From assembly GCA_937929875.1 (NCBI GenBank), contig CALFUP010000065.1, positions 1-35,003 on the forward strand: 35,003 nucleotides of DNA, read 5' to 3'. Positions 9,674-17,741 of this stretch are shown here, piece after piece. Made by a program: the position numbers and the translations under genes. The first letter of the stretch is position 1. Every line of letters begins with the position of its first letter. Under the pieces are notes generated by a model that was not told where the DNA came from, searched no databases, and saw only the letters and a program-made list of their open reading frames with translations. The stretch is from an uncultured Cocleimonas sp. (GTDB lineage Bacteria; Pseudomonadota; Gammaproteobacteria; Thiotrichales; Thiotrichaceae).

Positions 9674-10261
9674 ATGTTTAAACGAATCATCCTATCTTTA
9701 ATTCTGATTCCCGTAGTGATAAGTATTGCTGCTACTTTCATCTACTTTATCAATCCTTATTCTTTGAAAACAGATAATATCCGACCTAGAGTGTTAGGTT
9801 TTGATATTTATCAAATTCCGAGTAAATGAATGCAGCCGTTATTATATCCTGGTGATTATATTACTGTTTCTAACTTAGCGTATGCAGAAGAGTTACCCAA
9901 AAGGAATGATGTGGTGGTTTTTTATAAGTCAGATGAAAAAACTCCTCAGACTAAAGTTCAGTTTATCAAAAGAGTTGTAGCGATTGCAGGAGATAATATA
10001 CAAGTACAAAATGGAAAACTGTTCGTAAACAAAAAGTTCGTTACTGAAAACTATGTTTCAGAAATGAATAACAAAACGCCTTATTCATTAAATATGAATT
10101 TAGTGACTGTGCCACCTGAGCATGTTTTTGTAATGGGGGATAATCGAGATATTAGCTCTGATAGTCGAAAATTTGGCGCTATATCTACTGAAAATATAAT
10201 AGCTAAAGCTTCTAAAATACTTTACGGTATTAATAATAGAACGGGTAACAAAATAGAATGA
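9674..10261 (+). pseudogene. Signal peptidase I (S26) with in-frame TGA at the catalytic Ser codon
   Basis: Read through, the frame gives 195 positions. The N-terminus starts MFKRIILSLILIPVV with a membrane helix at about 4-26, then IPSK, TGA at codon 52 (9827-9829), and MQPLLYPGDYI. Type I signal peptidases have IPS-x-S-M-x-P-T-L here, so the stop replaces the catalytic serine. Downstream parts are intact: KRVVAIAGD with the catalytic lysine, and VMGDNRDISSDSRKFGAI. The track shows only the part from ATG 9830. It overlaps bioD by four bases. Options are a TCA-to-TGA mutation, a sequence error, or recoding; a serine-free product would lack the S26 nucleophile. Confidence 0.85.
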
Positions 10262-10941
10262 AGGGTTTATTTGTAACTGCTACTGATACTAATGTCGGTA
10301 AAACATGGATTGGTTCGCGATTAGTGACAGAGCTAATACAGCAAAACGTAGATGTGAAAGCTAGAAAGCCAATTGAATCTGGGTGGCCGAAAACTAGCGT
10401 TGTTAGTGACACTGATGCTTGGAAGTTAGCTAAAGCGATGGGTCAGTTGGAGGCATTAGATGTTGTTTGCCCAAATCGCTTTTCTGCCGCTTTGTCGCCT
10501 GATAGAGCAGCAATGCTAGAAGGTCAGATAATAACACTGGCACAGCTGCGTCAAGATTGTTTGAAAGACACCAGCGAGAAAGACTTTTTATATGTTGAAG
10601 GTGCTGGAGGTTTTTATTCACCGATTTGCTATGATGGCCTAAATGGTGATTTAGCAGTAACGTTAGAACTACCTATTTTATTAGTGGTTGAAAATCGCTT
10701 AGGTTGCATTAATCAGGCGTTATTAAATGTAGAAGCGATTGCTAATAAAGGCTTAAAATTAAGAGCAATTGCCTTAAATGAACCAACCAGCTTAGAAAGA
10801 AATCTTGTCGATTCAAAAGCAGAAGAAGCTATGGATAATTTTTCAGATATTCAAAAAAGAGTTGATTGCGACGTCATTTCATTTAGTCATAATCAAAACA
10901 ACAGTAGCTCAATAAAGCAATTGGCTAAGTTGGTAATATAG
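10258..10941 (+). CDS. bioD: Dethiobiotin synthetase
   Basis: ATP-dependent ring closure of diaminopelargonate to dethiobiotin, the penultimate biotin step; cytoplasmic. The P-loop is TATDTNVGKTW near residues 7-17; KPIESG, VEGAGGFYSP and GCINQALL are family motifs. The 227 residues are normal length. It overlaps the preceding signal peptidase-like frame (ATGA), so translation is probably coupled; that upstream frame is unrelated in function. The other bio genes are not in the window, so bioD is detached from the usual bioBFCD cluster. Confidence 0.93.
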   Translation: MKGLFVTATDTNVGKTWIGSRLVTELIQQNVDVKARKPIESGWPKTSVVSDTDAWKLAKAMGQLEALDVVCPNRFSAALSPDRAAMLEGQIITLAQLRQDCLKDTSEKDFLYVEGAGGFYSPICYDGLNGDLAVTLELPILLVVENRLGCINQALLNVEAIANKGLKLRAIALNEPTSLERNLVDSKAEEAMDNFSDIQKRVDCDVISFSHNQNNSSSIKQLAKLVI

Positions 10942-10962
10942 TATTGTCACTTTTTGTTACTA

Positions 10963-10994
10963 TATTAACAGTTTGAATGTAGCCTCTGTTAATA
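10963..10994. terminator. Stem-loop at the convergent bioD/ankyrin junction
   Basis: TATTAACAG and CTGTTAATA form a 9-bp perfect stem with a 14-base loop. It has no clear T-run on either strand, so it may be a weak bidirectional terminator or an RNA end-stabilising hairpin. This is one of the few convergent junctions without a G-run repeat. Confidence 0.4.
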
Positions 10995-11018
10995 AGGATT
11001 TAGTGAAGCATTGAGTGG

Positions 11019-11939
11019 CTACTTTCTTTTCTTGCTCTTTTTACGTCTTTTTTTACTTTTTTTCTTTAGTAAGTTCATTTCAGCAAAATCCAAAGAGCTT
11101 CTTCTCGTCACTCTTGAAAGAATCTTGATAATACCTTGATGGCGGAGATGCCTTGCAAGACCTAGTGCCGTTTGTCCATCTGAATTACGGATATCAGGGT
11201 CAACACCCTCAGACACATAATATTGCACCAACTGCCAGTGATTGTAACGGGCAGCTACGTGTAAAGGAGTCCAATTCTTATCTGTTTTTTTAGATGGGCT
11301 AAGTCCACCTTTGACTAAAACTTTTGCTACGTCAGTTAATCCTTTTGAGCTTGCTACATGTAATAAGGTAACACCTCTCGCACCTTTTTCATTAATGTCC
11401 GCTCCGTTTTCTAGCAGGCTAATAACCATTGAAGCCCAACCGCGAGAAACGGCAATACCTAAAGGGGTTTCACCTTTATAGTTTTTAAAACTCGGTGAAA
11501 CTCCAGCTCTTAATAATTGTTTAACACGCTGGATTTTTCCAGCTTTCATGGCATCGAGCATTTCCTCTTCTAATAAAGGGTTTGATGGACGCTTTGGTCT
11601 TTTAATGAGCTTTATATTTGATTTTGTTGGTTCAGCAATCTTGTTTTTACTACCAGAATCAATCGAAAGCTTTGATACTGTCTTTGAGGGTTTATTTCTT
11701 TGGTCAAATTTCTCTGCTCCAGAGCTGAGTAACAACAACATATCATTACTCAGCGGCACACCATTGGCATCAAGAAGAATATTCTGTTGTGCTTGAATAC
11801 TCGTACTTATCAATGCGCTTGAAACTAACAGTGTGGAGATAAACATTCTTTTAGTGAGTTTGGTTACGCCCATGGAAAATAATATTATTAAGTCCAATAT
11901 TTTTTTCAAAAAGGGAGAATTTACAGCCTGTTTCTTCAT
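11019..11939 (-). CDS. Exported ankyrin-repeat protein with lysine/arginine-rich tail
   Basis: Protein-interaction protein of unknown partner. The ATG at 11939 has an AGGA ribosome site; an internal Met at residue 23 would give a more standard signal peptide (TLLVSSALISTSIQA) but lacks a ribosome site. About four ankyrin repeats fill residues 125-270, seen in GETPLGIAVSRGWASMVI, GVTLLHVASSKGLTDVA and WTPLHVAARYNHWQLV. The last 20 residues are strongly basic (KKKSKKRRKKSKKRK), which could bind nucleic acid, lipopolysaccharide or other polyanions. Probably periplasmic if the signal works. It is a lone gene. Confidence 0.85.
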   Translation of the reverse strand: MKKQAVNSPFLKKILDLIILFSMGVTKLTKRMFISTLLVSSALISTSIQAQQNILLDANGVPLSNDMLLLLSSGAEKFDQRNKPSKTVSKLSIDSGSKNKIAEPTKSNIKLIKRPKRPSNPLLEEEMLDAMKAGKIQRVKQLLRAGVSPSFKNYKGETPLGIAVSRGWASMVISLLENGADINEKGARGVTLLHVASSKGLTDVAKVLVKGGLSPSKKTDKNWTPLHVAARYNHWQLVQYYVSEGVDPDIRNSDGQTALGLARHLRHQGIIKILSRVTRRSSLDFAEMNLLKKKSKKRRKKSKKRK

Positions 11940-12034
11940 AAGTCGTCCTAAACTTAAGTCTTATTATTTCCACATTCTAGCAGAATATTGATCGAAAAGT
12001 GTTCAAGCTTATCACTATGATAAGGAAATCATAC

Positions 12035-12056
12035 AAAAAGTAGGGGGGTGTCATTT
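12035..12056 (+). repeat. Intergenic G-run repeat, copy D
   Basis: Perfect consensus copy AAAGTAGGGGGGTGTCATTT. It lies 12 bases behind the yrfG stop and before the ankyrin gene, both on the minus strand. Confidence 0.92.
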
Positions 12057-12068
12057 ATATTCTTATTT

Positions 12069-12737
12069 CTAGTGTATCAGCTGTTGGTAATTCTCAATTG
12101 CAGTATAGTTTTGAGTGTCTTTAACTGGCTTTTTCGAATCAGGCTTACTGATAGTGAGTAGATATTTAATCGCAGTTTTCTTGGCGTTATCTAATACATC
12201 AAAATTATCATCAATAAATAGGCTATTATTTTTATCATACGCTTCGTACTTGGCTAATGCTTCCCAAAAACCCGGTTCTTCTTTAGCCAGTCCTATGTCA
12301 TGTGAGGTAATTATTGCATCGAAATATGATTCCAGAGATTTAACGTAGCCAAACTTAAGCGTTACGCTTTTTTGGTGGGCATTCGTTAAAAGCACTATAC
12401 GCTTATCTAGGGTTTTTAAATGATGTAAAAAAGGTATGACATTTTCACGTATGGCAATCTTATCAGCTACCTCGTGTTTTAAAGCGACTACATCCATATC
12501 AAAAGTAGTTGTCCAATGGTCTAAACAATACCAATCTAGAGTTCCTTGCGTAGCATTGGAATGTTGCATCAAAATATTACAGGCTTGTTCATAGGGTATA
12601 TTATGTTTTTCAGCATAACGTTTCGGCATGTGTTTTAGCCAAAAGTGGTTATCGAAGTGTAAGTCGAGCAGTGTGCCGTCCATATCTAAAAATACGGTAT
12701 GAATTTGTTGCCAATCAATGGGAATTGAGTTCGCCAA
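12069..12737 (-). CDS. yrfG: HAD-family GMP/IMP nucleotidase
   Basis: Haloacid-dehalogenase phosphatase predicted to dephosphorylate purine nucleotides. HAD motif I is FLDMDGTLLDL (residues 16-26), motif II LLTNAH, and motif IV LFIDDNFDVLDNA. NHFWLKHMP and LDWYCLDHWT match the YrfG subgroup closely. Length, 222, is typical. It is divergent from nudE, separated by about 50 bases, a pairing also seen in enteric bacteria. Identification by subgroup motifs is good; activity is inferred from the family. Confidence 0.9.
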   Translation of the reverse strand: MANSIPIDWQQIHTVFLDMDGTLLDLHFDNHFWLKHMPKRYAEKHNIPYEQACNILMQHSNATQGTLDWYCLDHWTTTFDMDVVALKHEVADKIAIRENVIPFLHHLKTLDKRIVLLTNAHQKSVTLKFGYVKSLESYFDAIITSHDIGLAKEEPGFWEALAKYEAYDKNNSLFIDDNFDVLDNAKKTAIKYLLTISKPDSKKPVKDTQNYTAIENYQQLIH

Positions 12738-12788
12738 GGGTTAGACTCCTTAGGTTGAAAAAGTGTGAATAAAAAATCGAGGGCTAAT

Positions 12789-13349
12789 GTGAAACAGAAA
12801 CCAACCATACACCAAACGCGAGTTGTTGCCACTAGTCGATTATTTAAAATTGAAGCGCTTGATATTGAGTTTTCGAATGGGGTAAAAACCGAATACGAAC
12901 GTCTCGCCAGTTCTGGTTTTGGAGCTGTCTTAGTCGTGCCGATATTAAAAACGAAAGGACAGGAAGATCAACTGTTACTCATTCGGGAATATAGTGCTGG
13001 CACGGAGCGTTATGAACTCGGCTTTCCTAAAGGCAAGGTAGATGCTGGAGAAGAGTTACTTGAAGGTGCGAATCGTGAATTGATGGAAGAAGTGGGTTAC
13101 GAATCGGCTAAATTAACCTTTTTGAAAGGTCTAAGTCTTGCACCTAGTTATATGGCACATGTCACCAGCATCATACTGGCCGAAGAGTTAAGTGAGCGCC
13201 GAGAAGAAGGTGATGAGCCGGAAGAGCTTGAAGTGGTCAAATGGAATGTGAGTGAAATTGATGCGCTATTGGAGCGGGAAGATTTTGCAGAAGGACGCTG
13301 TGTTGCGGCTTTATATTTGTTAAAAAAACACATTGAAAAGAATAGCTGA
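12789..13349 (+). CDS. nudE: ADP compounds hydrolase NudE (Nudix)
   Basis: Hydrolyses ADP-ribose, NADH and diadenosine polyphosphates; cytoplasmic. The Nudix box reads GKVDAGEELLEGANRELMEE, followed by VGYE. REYSAGTERYELGFPKG and LAPSYMAHVTSI are NudE-type. I prefer the GTG at 12789, which has GAGGG five bases upstream and yields MKQKPTIHQTRVV like known NudE starts. The track start (GTG 12765) adds eight residues and has no ribosome site. It is followed after 39 bases by cysQ, the conserved nudE-cysQ pairing. Confidence 0.93.
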   Translation: MKQKPTIHQTRVVATSRLFKIEALDIEFSNGVKTEYERLASSGFGAVLVVPILKTKGQEDQLLLIREYSAGTERYELGFPKGKVDAGEELLEGANRELMEEVGYESAKLTFLKGLSLAPSYMAHVTSIILAEELSERREEGDEPEELEVVKWNVSEIDALLEREDFAEGRCVAALYLLKKHIEKNS

Positions 13350-13388
13350 AGCAGCTGTGAGACAAAACAACAATAAATAAGGAAAAAA

Positions 13389-14246
13389 ATGACTCAACCA
13401 TTAACTAAAAATGACTTACAGCTATTGTTACCTGAGCTTCTAATAGAAGTTCGTCGTATTGCTATCGAAGCAGGCGAAAAAATCATGGAGGTTTATGAGT
13501 CAGGATTTGATATTGAAACTAAGTCCGATGAATCGCCAGTCACAACTGCTGACCTTGCCGCAAATGCAATTATAGATCAGGGGCTTAAAAAGCTAGATGT
13601 GCAATTCCCTATTCTCTCTGAGGAATCTGCACATTTATCATTTGAAGAACGTGCATCAAGACCAAGCTATTGGTTGGTTGATCCTTTGGATGGTACGAAA
13701 GAGTTTATAAATCGTAATGACAGTTTTACCGTCAATATTGCTCTCATACACGAGAATAAATCGATCCTTGGTGTTATCTATGCTCCAGCACTTAAGTTAA
13801 GTTATTTCGCCTGTAAGGGGCACGGCAGTTATAAGCAAAAGGGGACAATAAGCACTGCTGATTCGTATAAAATTATTGCGAGAAAGCTTCCAAATGATCA
13901 AGCTATATTTATGGGAAGTCGCTCTCATACTGGAGAGGCTATGCTAACGTTTTTGAATAACTTTAAAGCGGATAAGGGGGACTATGAGCTACAGAGCATG
14001 GGTAGCTCCTTAAAGATGTGCATGGTTGCTGAAGGTACAGCGGATCTTTATCCTCGTTTATGGTTAACTTCAGAATGGGATACGGCAGCTGCACATTGTA
14101 TTGTTGATGAAGCAGGCGGTAGGATTGTAAAAACGGATATGTCGCCTTTGCTATACAACACTAAAGACTCTTTATTAAACCCGTATTTTTTCGCTATCGG
14201 AAATAATGATGTGGCTTGGGATAACTATTTACCTGATGATTCTTAG
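13389..14246 (+). CDS. cysQ: 3'(2'),5'-bisphosphate nucleotidase CysQ
   Basis: Removes the 3' phosphate from PAP, a by-product of sulfate activation, using magnesium. The inositol-monophosphatase-like motifs are complete: DESPVTTADLAAN, LSEES, WLVDPLDGTKEFI and SEWDTAAAHCIVDEAGG. The 285 residues are slightly longer than E. coli CysQ. AAGGA lies nine bases before the ATG. It is likely co-transcribed with nudE. Both enzymes clear nucleotide by-products. Confidence 0.95.
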   Translation: MTQPLTKNDLQLLLPELLIEVRRIAIEAGEKIMEVYESGFDIETKSDESPVTTADLAANAIIDQGLKKLDVQFPILSEESAHLSFEERASRPSYWLVDPLDGTKEFINRNDSFTVNIALIHENKSILGVIYAPALKLSYFACKGHGSYKQKGTISTADSYKIIARKLPNDQAIFMGSRSHTGEAMLTFLNNFKADKGDYELQSMGSSLKMCMVAEGTADLYPRLWLTSEWDTAAAHCIVDEAGGRIVKTDMSPLLYNTKDSLLNPYFFAIGNNDVAWDNYLPDDS

Positions 14247-14296
14247 TTTTTATGACTCTGCTCGTATTGAAATGTAGTGCGTTAATAATAGGCGTC

Positions 14297-14318
14297 AAAA
14301 AGTGGGGGGGAGTGCATT
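14297..14318 (+). repeat. Intergenic G-run repeat, copy E (variant)
   Basis: AAAAAGTGGGGGGGAGTGCA with the A of GTAG changed to G and a GTGCATT tail. It shares an upstream GCGTC with copy F. It lies in the convergent cysQ/DsbA-like junction. Confidence 0.85.
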
Positions 14319-14342
14319 AAACACAATATCTAAGAGATAAAT

Positions 14343-14954
14343 TTAAATCATGCTTTTGACCATGTTTACAACATTGTCTGCACTGTTGTAATCCAAAGGC
14401 AAATACTGGGCTTTATTATCTTTCACTAAAATCATACTTGGGAACCCTTGAGCACCTAATTGCCTACCCATATTGATTTCGGCTTCTAACTGTTGCTGTG
14501 TTTCCGGCATATTTAAATCTTTGGAGAATTGTTCTTCATCTAAGCCCAATGATCTGGCAATAGCTGTTAAGGTACTATTGTCTGATGGGTTCTGTGCTCC
14601 CATATAGTAAGCAGTTTGGATTTTTTTTATCATTTCCAATTCTATTTCGGGTTTTTGCTTTCGTGCTGCGATTACTGCACGACAGGCAGGATAAGTTGAG
14701 CGTCTCGGTTCGCATTTATCCCAAAAGTCGAAGTTAAATTCTGTTCCTGGAATATGTTGTTGAATACGCTTCCAATAGCCCGCGATGTCAGATTTCATTG
14801 ATTCTGGCATTGGTTCGTTTGAGTCTGGGGCAAGTCCACCTAAGAGATATTTAATCTCAACTTCTTTTGGTAGCTTAGTTTTTATCTCAGTCCATGTGGG
14901 GCGAAAACCCCAACACCAACTACACATCGGATCGTGCACATAGTAAAGTATCAT
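14343..14954 (-). CDS. DsbA-family thioredoxin-fold protein (FrnE-like)
   Basis: Thiol-disulfide oxidoreductase-like protein. I start it at ATG 14954 (MILYYVHDPMCSWCWGFRP). The longer track frame from 15071 would overlap the divergent lipoprotein gene and adds 39 unsupported residues. The active-site-type CxxC is CSWC near residues 11-14, and GAQGFPSMILV carries the cis-proline loop (FP). The 203 residues lack a signal peptide, so it is likely cytoplasmic, as in FrnE/DsbA-like 2-hydroxychromene isomerase relatives. The substrate is unknown. Confidence 0.87.
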   Translation of the reverse strand: MILYYVHDPMCSWCWGFRPTWTEIKTKLPKEVEIKYLLGGLAPDSNEPMPESMKSDIAGYWKRIQQHIPGTEFNFDFWDKCEPRRSTYPACRAVIAARKQKPEIELEMIKKIQTAYYMGAQNPSDNSTLTAIARSLGLDEEQFSKDLNMPETQQQLEAEINMGRQLGAQGFPSMILVKDNKAQYLPLDYNSADNVVNMVKSMI

Positions 14955-14977
14955 GCTGTGATTATAGGAGATAAGAA

Positions 14978-15325
14978 ATGAAACAGAAGATATTTTTAAC
15001 AGCAATTTTTGCAGTAACACTGGTAATAAGCGGTTGTACTCAAGAAAGCCAAAATAAAATTGGTCGAGCACTTAACAATTGGACAGGTACTAATGGCATT
15101 CTTGAAGTGTACGCTGGAGGTAATGTAGTAAAAAGATTTATGGAAATTGACAAGCTATCAACGGCTATTGGTACAGGAAATGATGCTGCGCGTCCCTATC
15201 GTTTTGGCTATGGATTTTTAGATGCCAATTTAAATAATGTTATTGATGATAATGAAAAGAAGAAAGTATATTTTGAATTCAGCGATTATTCGACGCCTTA
15301 TATCTTCTTTGAAGACCCACAGTAA
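14978..15325 (+). CDS. Small lipoprotein, unknown function
   Basis: I do not recognise the family. Residues 1-19 are a lipoprotein signal with lipobox VISGC at the lipidated cysteine. The mature part, about 96 residues, begins TQESQNKIGRALNNWTGTNG and has an acidic, Asp/Asn-rich middle (FLDANLNNVIDDNEKK) followed by VYFEFSDYSTPYIFFED. Ribosome site TAGGAG is clear. It is divergent from the DsbA-like gene with only 23 bases between start codons. A hairpin lies 19 bases past its stop. Confidence 0.8.
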   Translation: MKQKIFLTAIFAVTLVISGCTQESQNKIGRALNNWTGTNGILEVYAGGNVVKRFMEIDKLSTAIGTGNDAARPYRFGYGFLDANLNNVIDDNEKKKVYFEFSDYSTPYIFFEDPQ

Positions 15326-15343
15326 AATAACAATGAATAGAGT

Positions 15344-15372
15344 GACAAACGTTCATCTTGGATAAATGTTTG
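15344..15372 (+). terminator. Imperfect hairpin behind the lipoprotein gene
   Basis: ACAAAC pairs with GTTTGT, with further TT/AA and AT/AT pairs inside and a small loop. It overlaps the presumed promoter of the next gene (TATAAT at 15379-15384), so it may act as terminator, operator or both. Confidence 0.35.
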
Positions 15373-15384
15373 TTAGAGTATAAT
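15357..15384 (+). promoter_or_regulatory. Promoter of the SPOR-protein gene
   Basis: A perfect TATAAT (15379-15384) with CTTGGA 16 bases upstream. Transcription would start near 15391, about 36 bases before the gene. Confidence 0.5.
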
Positions 15385-15426
15385 TCCCCTAATGTCTAAT
15401 TAATAAGGACATCCAGGGGAATAATA

Positions 15427-15939
15427 ATGAAAAACAAAACCTATCAGATGGCGACAATCCGTCGTGGTCAAACAGCGTCATTCATCAATAATGGCGGAAA
15501 AAAGCGACTTTCCGAGCAGACTGGATCAGTTAACAAGTTACTGTTGATATTGATAGTTGGTGGTTTAGGCTACAGTGCCTTCATTGCTAAAAATAAAGGG
15601 CTAATCTCATTTGATAAAGCGCAAACCTTAGTAACTAATTTATCTAGCAAAGTGTCAGGTTCTCGAAATAATAGTGGAGATCAATACACGGGTTATGGTG
15701 TTCAGCTTGTTGCAACAAAACAGCTAAACCAAGCGAAAGGAATAATGAATGACTTTGCTCGCGATGGATATTCAGCCTTTGTGGTAGCTAGTGAGGCTAA
15801 AGGTCGTACCTTGTACAAAGTACGTTTGGGGCCTTATTCACATAAACCAGAAGCGGTTGCAGTTCAGGATAAAGTCTTGCGTCGTTATCCAAATAGTCCT
15901 TATGTGAAAAGCAGCTTGGTTATCTATAAGCCTAACTAG
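15427..15939 (+). CDS. SPOR-domain membrane protein
   Basis: Single-pass inner-membrane protein with a periplasmic peptidoglycan-binding SPOR domain. Residues 1-34 are cytoplasmic and basic. A helix at about 36-55 (LLLILIVGGLGYSAFIA) follows, then a linker, and the SPOR domain at about 90-168: GYGVQLVATKQLNQAKGIM, YKVRLGPYSHKPEAVAVQDKV. AGGGGAATAATA precedes the ATG. SPOR domains bind glycan strands lacking stem peptides at division sites, so a septal role is likely by family. No cell-division gene flanks it. Confidence 0.88.
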   Translation: MKNKTYQMATIRRGQTASFINNGGKKRLSEQTGSVNKLLLILIVGGLGYSAFIAKNKGLISFDKAQTLVTNLSSKVSGSRNNSGDQYTGYGVQLVATKQLNQAKGIMNDFARDGYSAFVVASEAKGRTLYKVRLGPYSHKPEAVAVQDKVLRRYPNSPYVKSSLVIYKPN

Positions 15940-15988
15940 GCTATTTGAATACTGTTTGAATCGGCTTACGAACCTTTAAAATAGCGTC

Positions 15989-16010
15989 AAAAAGTAGGGG
16001 GGTGTCCTTC
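15989..16010 (+). repeat. Intergenic G-run repeat, copy F
   Basis: AAAAAGTAGGGGGGTGTCCT with a changed tail (CCTTC). It lies in the convergent SPOR/cpoB junction and runs directly into a palindrome. Confidence 0.88.
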
Positions 16011-16033
16011 GACAACTCAGGAATCGAGTTCGA
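16009..16033. repeat. Palindrome abutting repeat copy F
   Basis: TCG, AACTC, loop AGGAATC, GAGTT, CGA form an eight-pair stem with a two-base bulge. It begins where the G-run repeat ends. The combination of a GTAG tetranucleotide near a palindrome recalls REP units mobilised by RAYT transposases, but none of the other copies shows this palindrome. Confidence 0.5.
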
Positions 16034-16070
16034 CTATGATCACTGTAAGCCAGAACCAAATAGGGTTTAA

Positions 16071-16919
16071 TTAATTACCAGCGGCTTTCATTTTTTCTAA
16101 ACGCTTAGTTGCTAAGCTCACAGCATTCTTATTGTCAGGAAAGTATTTTAAAACATCTTCAAATGTTCTGCGGGCATATGTCCAATTCTTAAGAGCGTAA
16201 AAGCTATAACCTAGCTTGATTGCAGCATCAGGTGCTTTGTTGCTGGTTTTATATTCCTGTAGAACCTTTATAAATTCTTTTACTGCTCCTTTGTAATTAT
16301 TATGCGAATACATAATTTCACCAATCCAATATTGAGCATTCGCCGCTAAAGGGCTATTTGGTTGAAGTTTTATATATTCTTTAAAACCTTGTGTTGCTGC
16401 AGTTGGGGATGCACTCATTTTATTAAATGCGGCTTGATAGGTTTCTTTTTCGTATGCGGTTGGTGCTCTGGTTTTACCTGATTTTTCAGCCTTTTTTTTA
16501 TCTTCCGCAGTAGCAGGAATCGTTTTTACGCCATCAGTTTTGGCTGTTACTGCAGTCGGTGTCTCTTTTATTGCTGCAGGCTGTTGAGTTTCAACAGCTG
16601 TAGTTTTTTCAACTGCGGGCTTCACAGGAGCCGCTGGTTTTGCAGGAGTTTGAGTCTTTGCTTGCATGCCTTGGCGTATCTCATCAATTTGCTCATCTAC
16701 ATTCAAAAAACCTTGCTTTTGGACCTTTTTAAGCCGTGCAATTTGATTCTTTAATACTTCATTTTCACCAGTGAGTTCCCGAGATTTTTTCTCTAAACCT
16801 TCTAAGCGTTGGAATATTTGGACTATGGATTCAGGGTTCACCTCTGCTGATGCCGGTGAAATAATCAGCATTACGCAGAGCGATGAGCTAAGCAGCCATA
16901 TAAAGTTAGGTTTAAACAT
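16071..16919 (-). CDS. cpoB: Cell division coordinator CpoB (YbgF), TPR protein
   Basis: Periplasmic protein linking the Tol-Pal system with peptidoglycan synthesis at constriction. Signal peptide residues 1-25 end at ASA. A coiled coil spans about 30-75 (IVQIFQRLEGLEKKSRELTG), a Pro/Ala/Lys-rich linker about 80-150, and TPR repeats about 155-280 (YEKETYQAAFNKM, AQYWIGEIMYSHNNYKGAV, AAIKLGYSFYALKNW). The 282 residues are normal. It is the last gene of the tol-pal cluster, 99 bases after pal. Confidence 0.94.
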   Translation of the reverse strand: MFKPNFIWLLSSSLCVMLIISPASAEVNPESIVQIFQRLEGLEKKSRELTGENEVLKNQIARLKKVQKQGFLNVDEQIDEIRQGMQAKTQTPAKPAAPVKPAVEKTTAVETQQPAAIKETPTAVTAKTDGVKTIPATAEDKKKAEKSGKTRAPTAYEKETYQAAFNKMSASPTAATQGFKEYIKLQPNSPLAANAQYWIGEIMYSHNNYKGAVKEFIKVLQEYKTSNKAPDAAIKLGYSFYALKNWTYARRTFEDVLKYFPDNKNAVSLATKRLEKMKAAGN

Positions 16920-17018
16920 GTTACATCCTTATCTTTTTTGAAGAGCACTTTGTATCAAGATGCTCGGTATTACTTGGCTAAGTGTTAAGGTGCCAGTACT
17001 AAGGTTCATGAAAAGCGC

Positions 17019-17663
17019 TTAATAATCATCGTACTTAATTTCTACACGGCGATTTTTTTGCCATGACTTGGTGTTGTGTCCACGTACAATCGGAATTTCT
17101 TCGCCATACCCGATAGTTCTCATTTGTGTGCTGCTCGGCCCTTGAGCTACCATAATATTTTTTACAGATTGAGAACGTGCCTCAGATAATGCCACATTAT
17201 ATTCGCGTGATCCACGTTCGTCTGCATGGCCTTCTAAACGCATTTTTAAGCTAGGATATTTTGAAAGTAACTTCGCATGGGTGTTGATCAACACCATATA
17301 CTCAGGGCGAATCGCCGCCTTGTCATAATCAAAGTATATAACGCGCTGAGATAGCAGATTATTTGGATCACTTAGTCCTGCTAAGCTAATATCTTGAGTA
17401 TTATTGGGGTCGTTATTCGCACCTGGTAAATAGGTAAAGTCATTACCCTCTTGCTCTGAGGTAGTCACATTGGAGTTGCCATCAGCACCTAATGTTCCAC
17501 TGGTTGCACCGCCGTTGTTTGTGGTATTTGTGACAGTAGAATTATTGCTATCGCCAGTCGTGCTTCCCGTTGTGCTTTCTTTAACATTTTGACCGCTACA
17601 CGCAGTTAATAGCAAAGCACTAAGCACTATTGCAAAGGTAGATTTTATGGTGATTGTTTTCAT
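17019..17663 (-). CDS. pal: Peptidoglycan-associated lipoprotein Pal
   Basis: Outer-membrane lipoprotein that binds peptidoglycan through an OmpA-like domain and pairs with TolB and TolA. Lipobox LLTAC ends the signal. A long Ser/Thr/Asn/Gly linker (about 22-75) makes it 214 residues, longer than the usual ~170. The OmpA domain has VIYFDYDKAAIRPEY, LEGHADERGSREYN, LSEARSQSVKN and QKNRRVEIKY. A large stem-loop separates it from tolB, so its expression may be set independently. Confidence 0.96.
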   Translation of the reverse strand: MKTITIKSTFAIVLSALLLTACSGQNVKESTTGSTTGDSNNSTVTNTTNNGGATSGTLGADGNSNVTTSEQEGNDFTYLPGANNDPNNTQDISLAGLSDPNNLLSQRVIYFDYDKAAIRPEYMVLINTHAKLLSKYPSLKMRLEGHADERGSREYNVALSEARSQSVKNIMVAQGPSSTQMRTIGYGEEIPIVRGHNTKSWQKNRRVEIKYDDY

Positions 17664-17741
17664 AACTGATTCCTTTCTTCTTGTTAAGTTTAAGGTCTTG
17701 TTTAATTAAAGGTTAAATTATTGTTTAGTTGTTGTTTAGCT

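Noticed and set aside
9830-9870. Possible bacterial SECIS hairpin behind the TGA
   Set aside because: The stem is AT-rich with a bulge and not clearly better than chance; kept only as a hypothesis in the signal peptidase finding.
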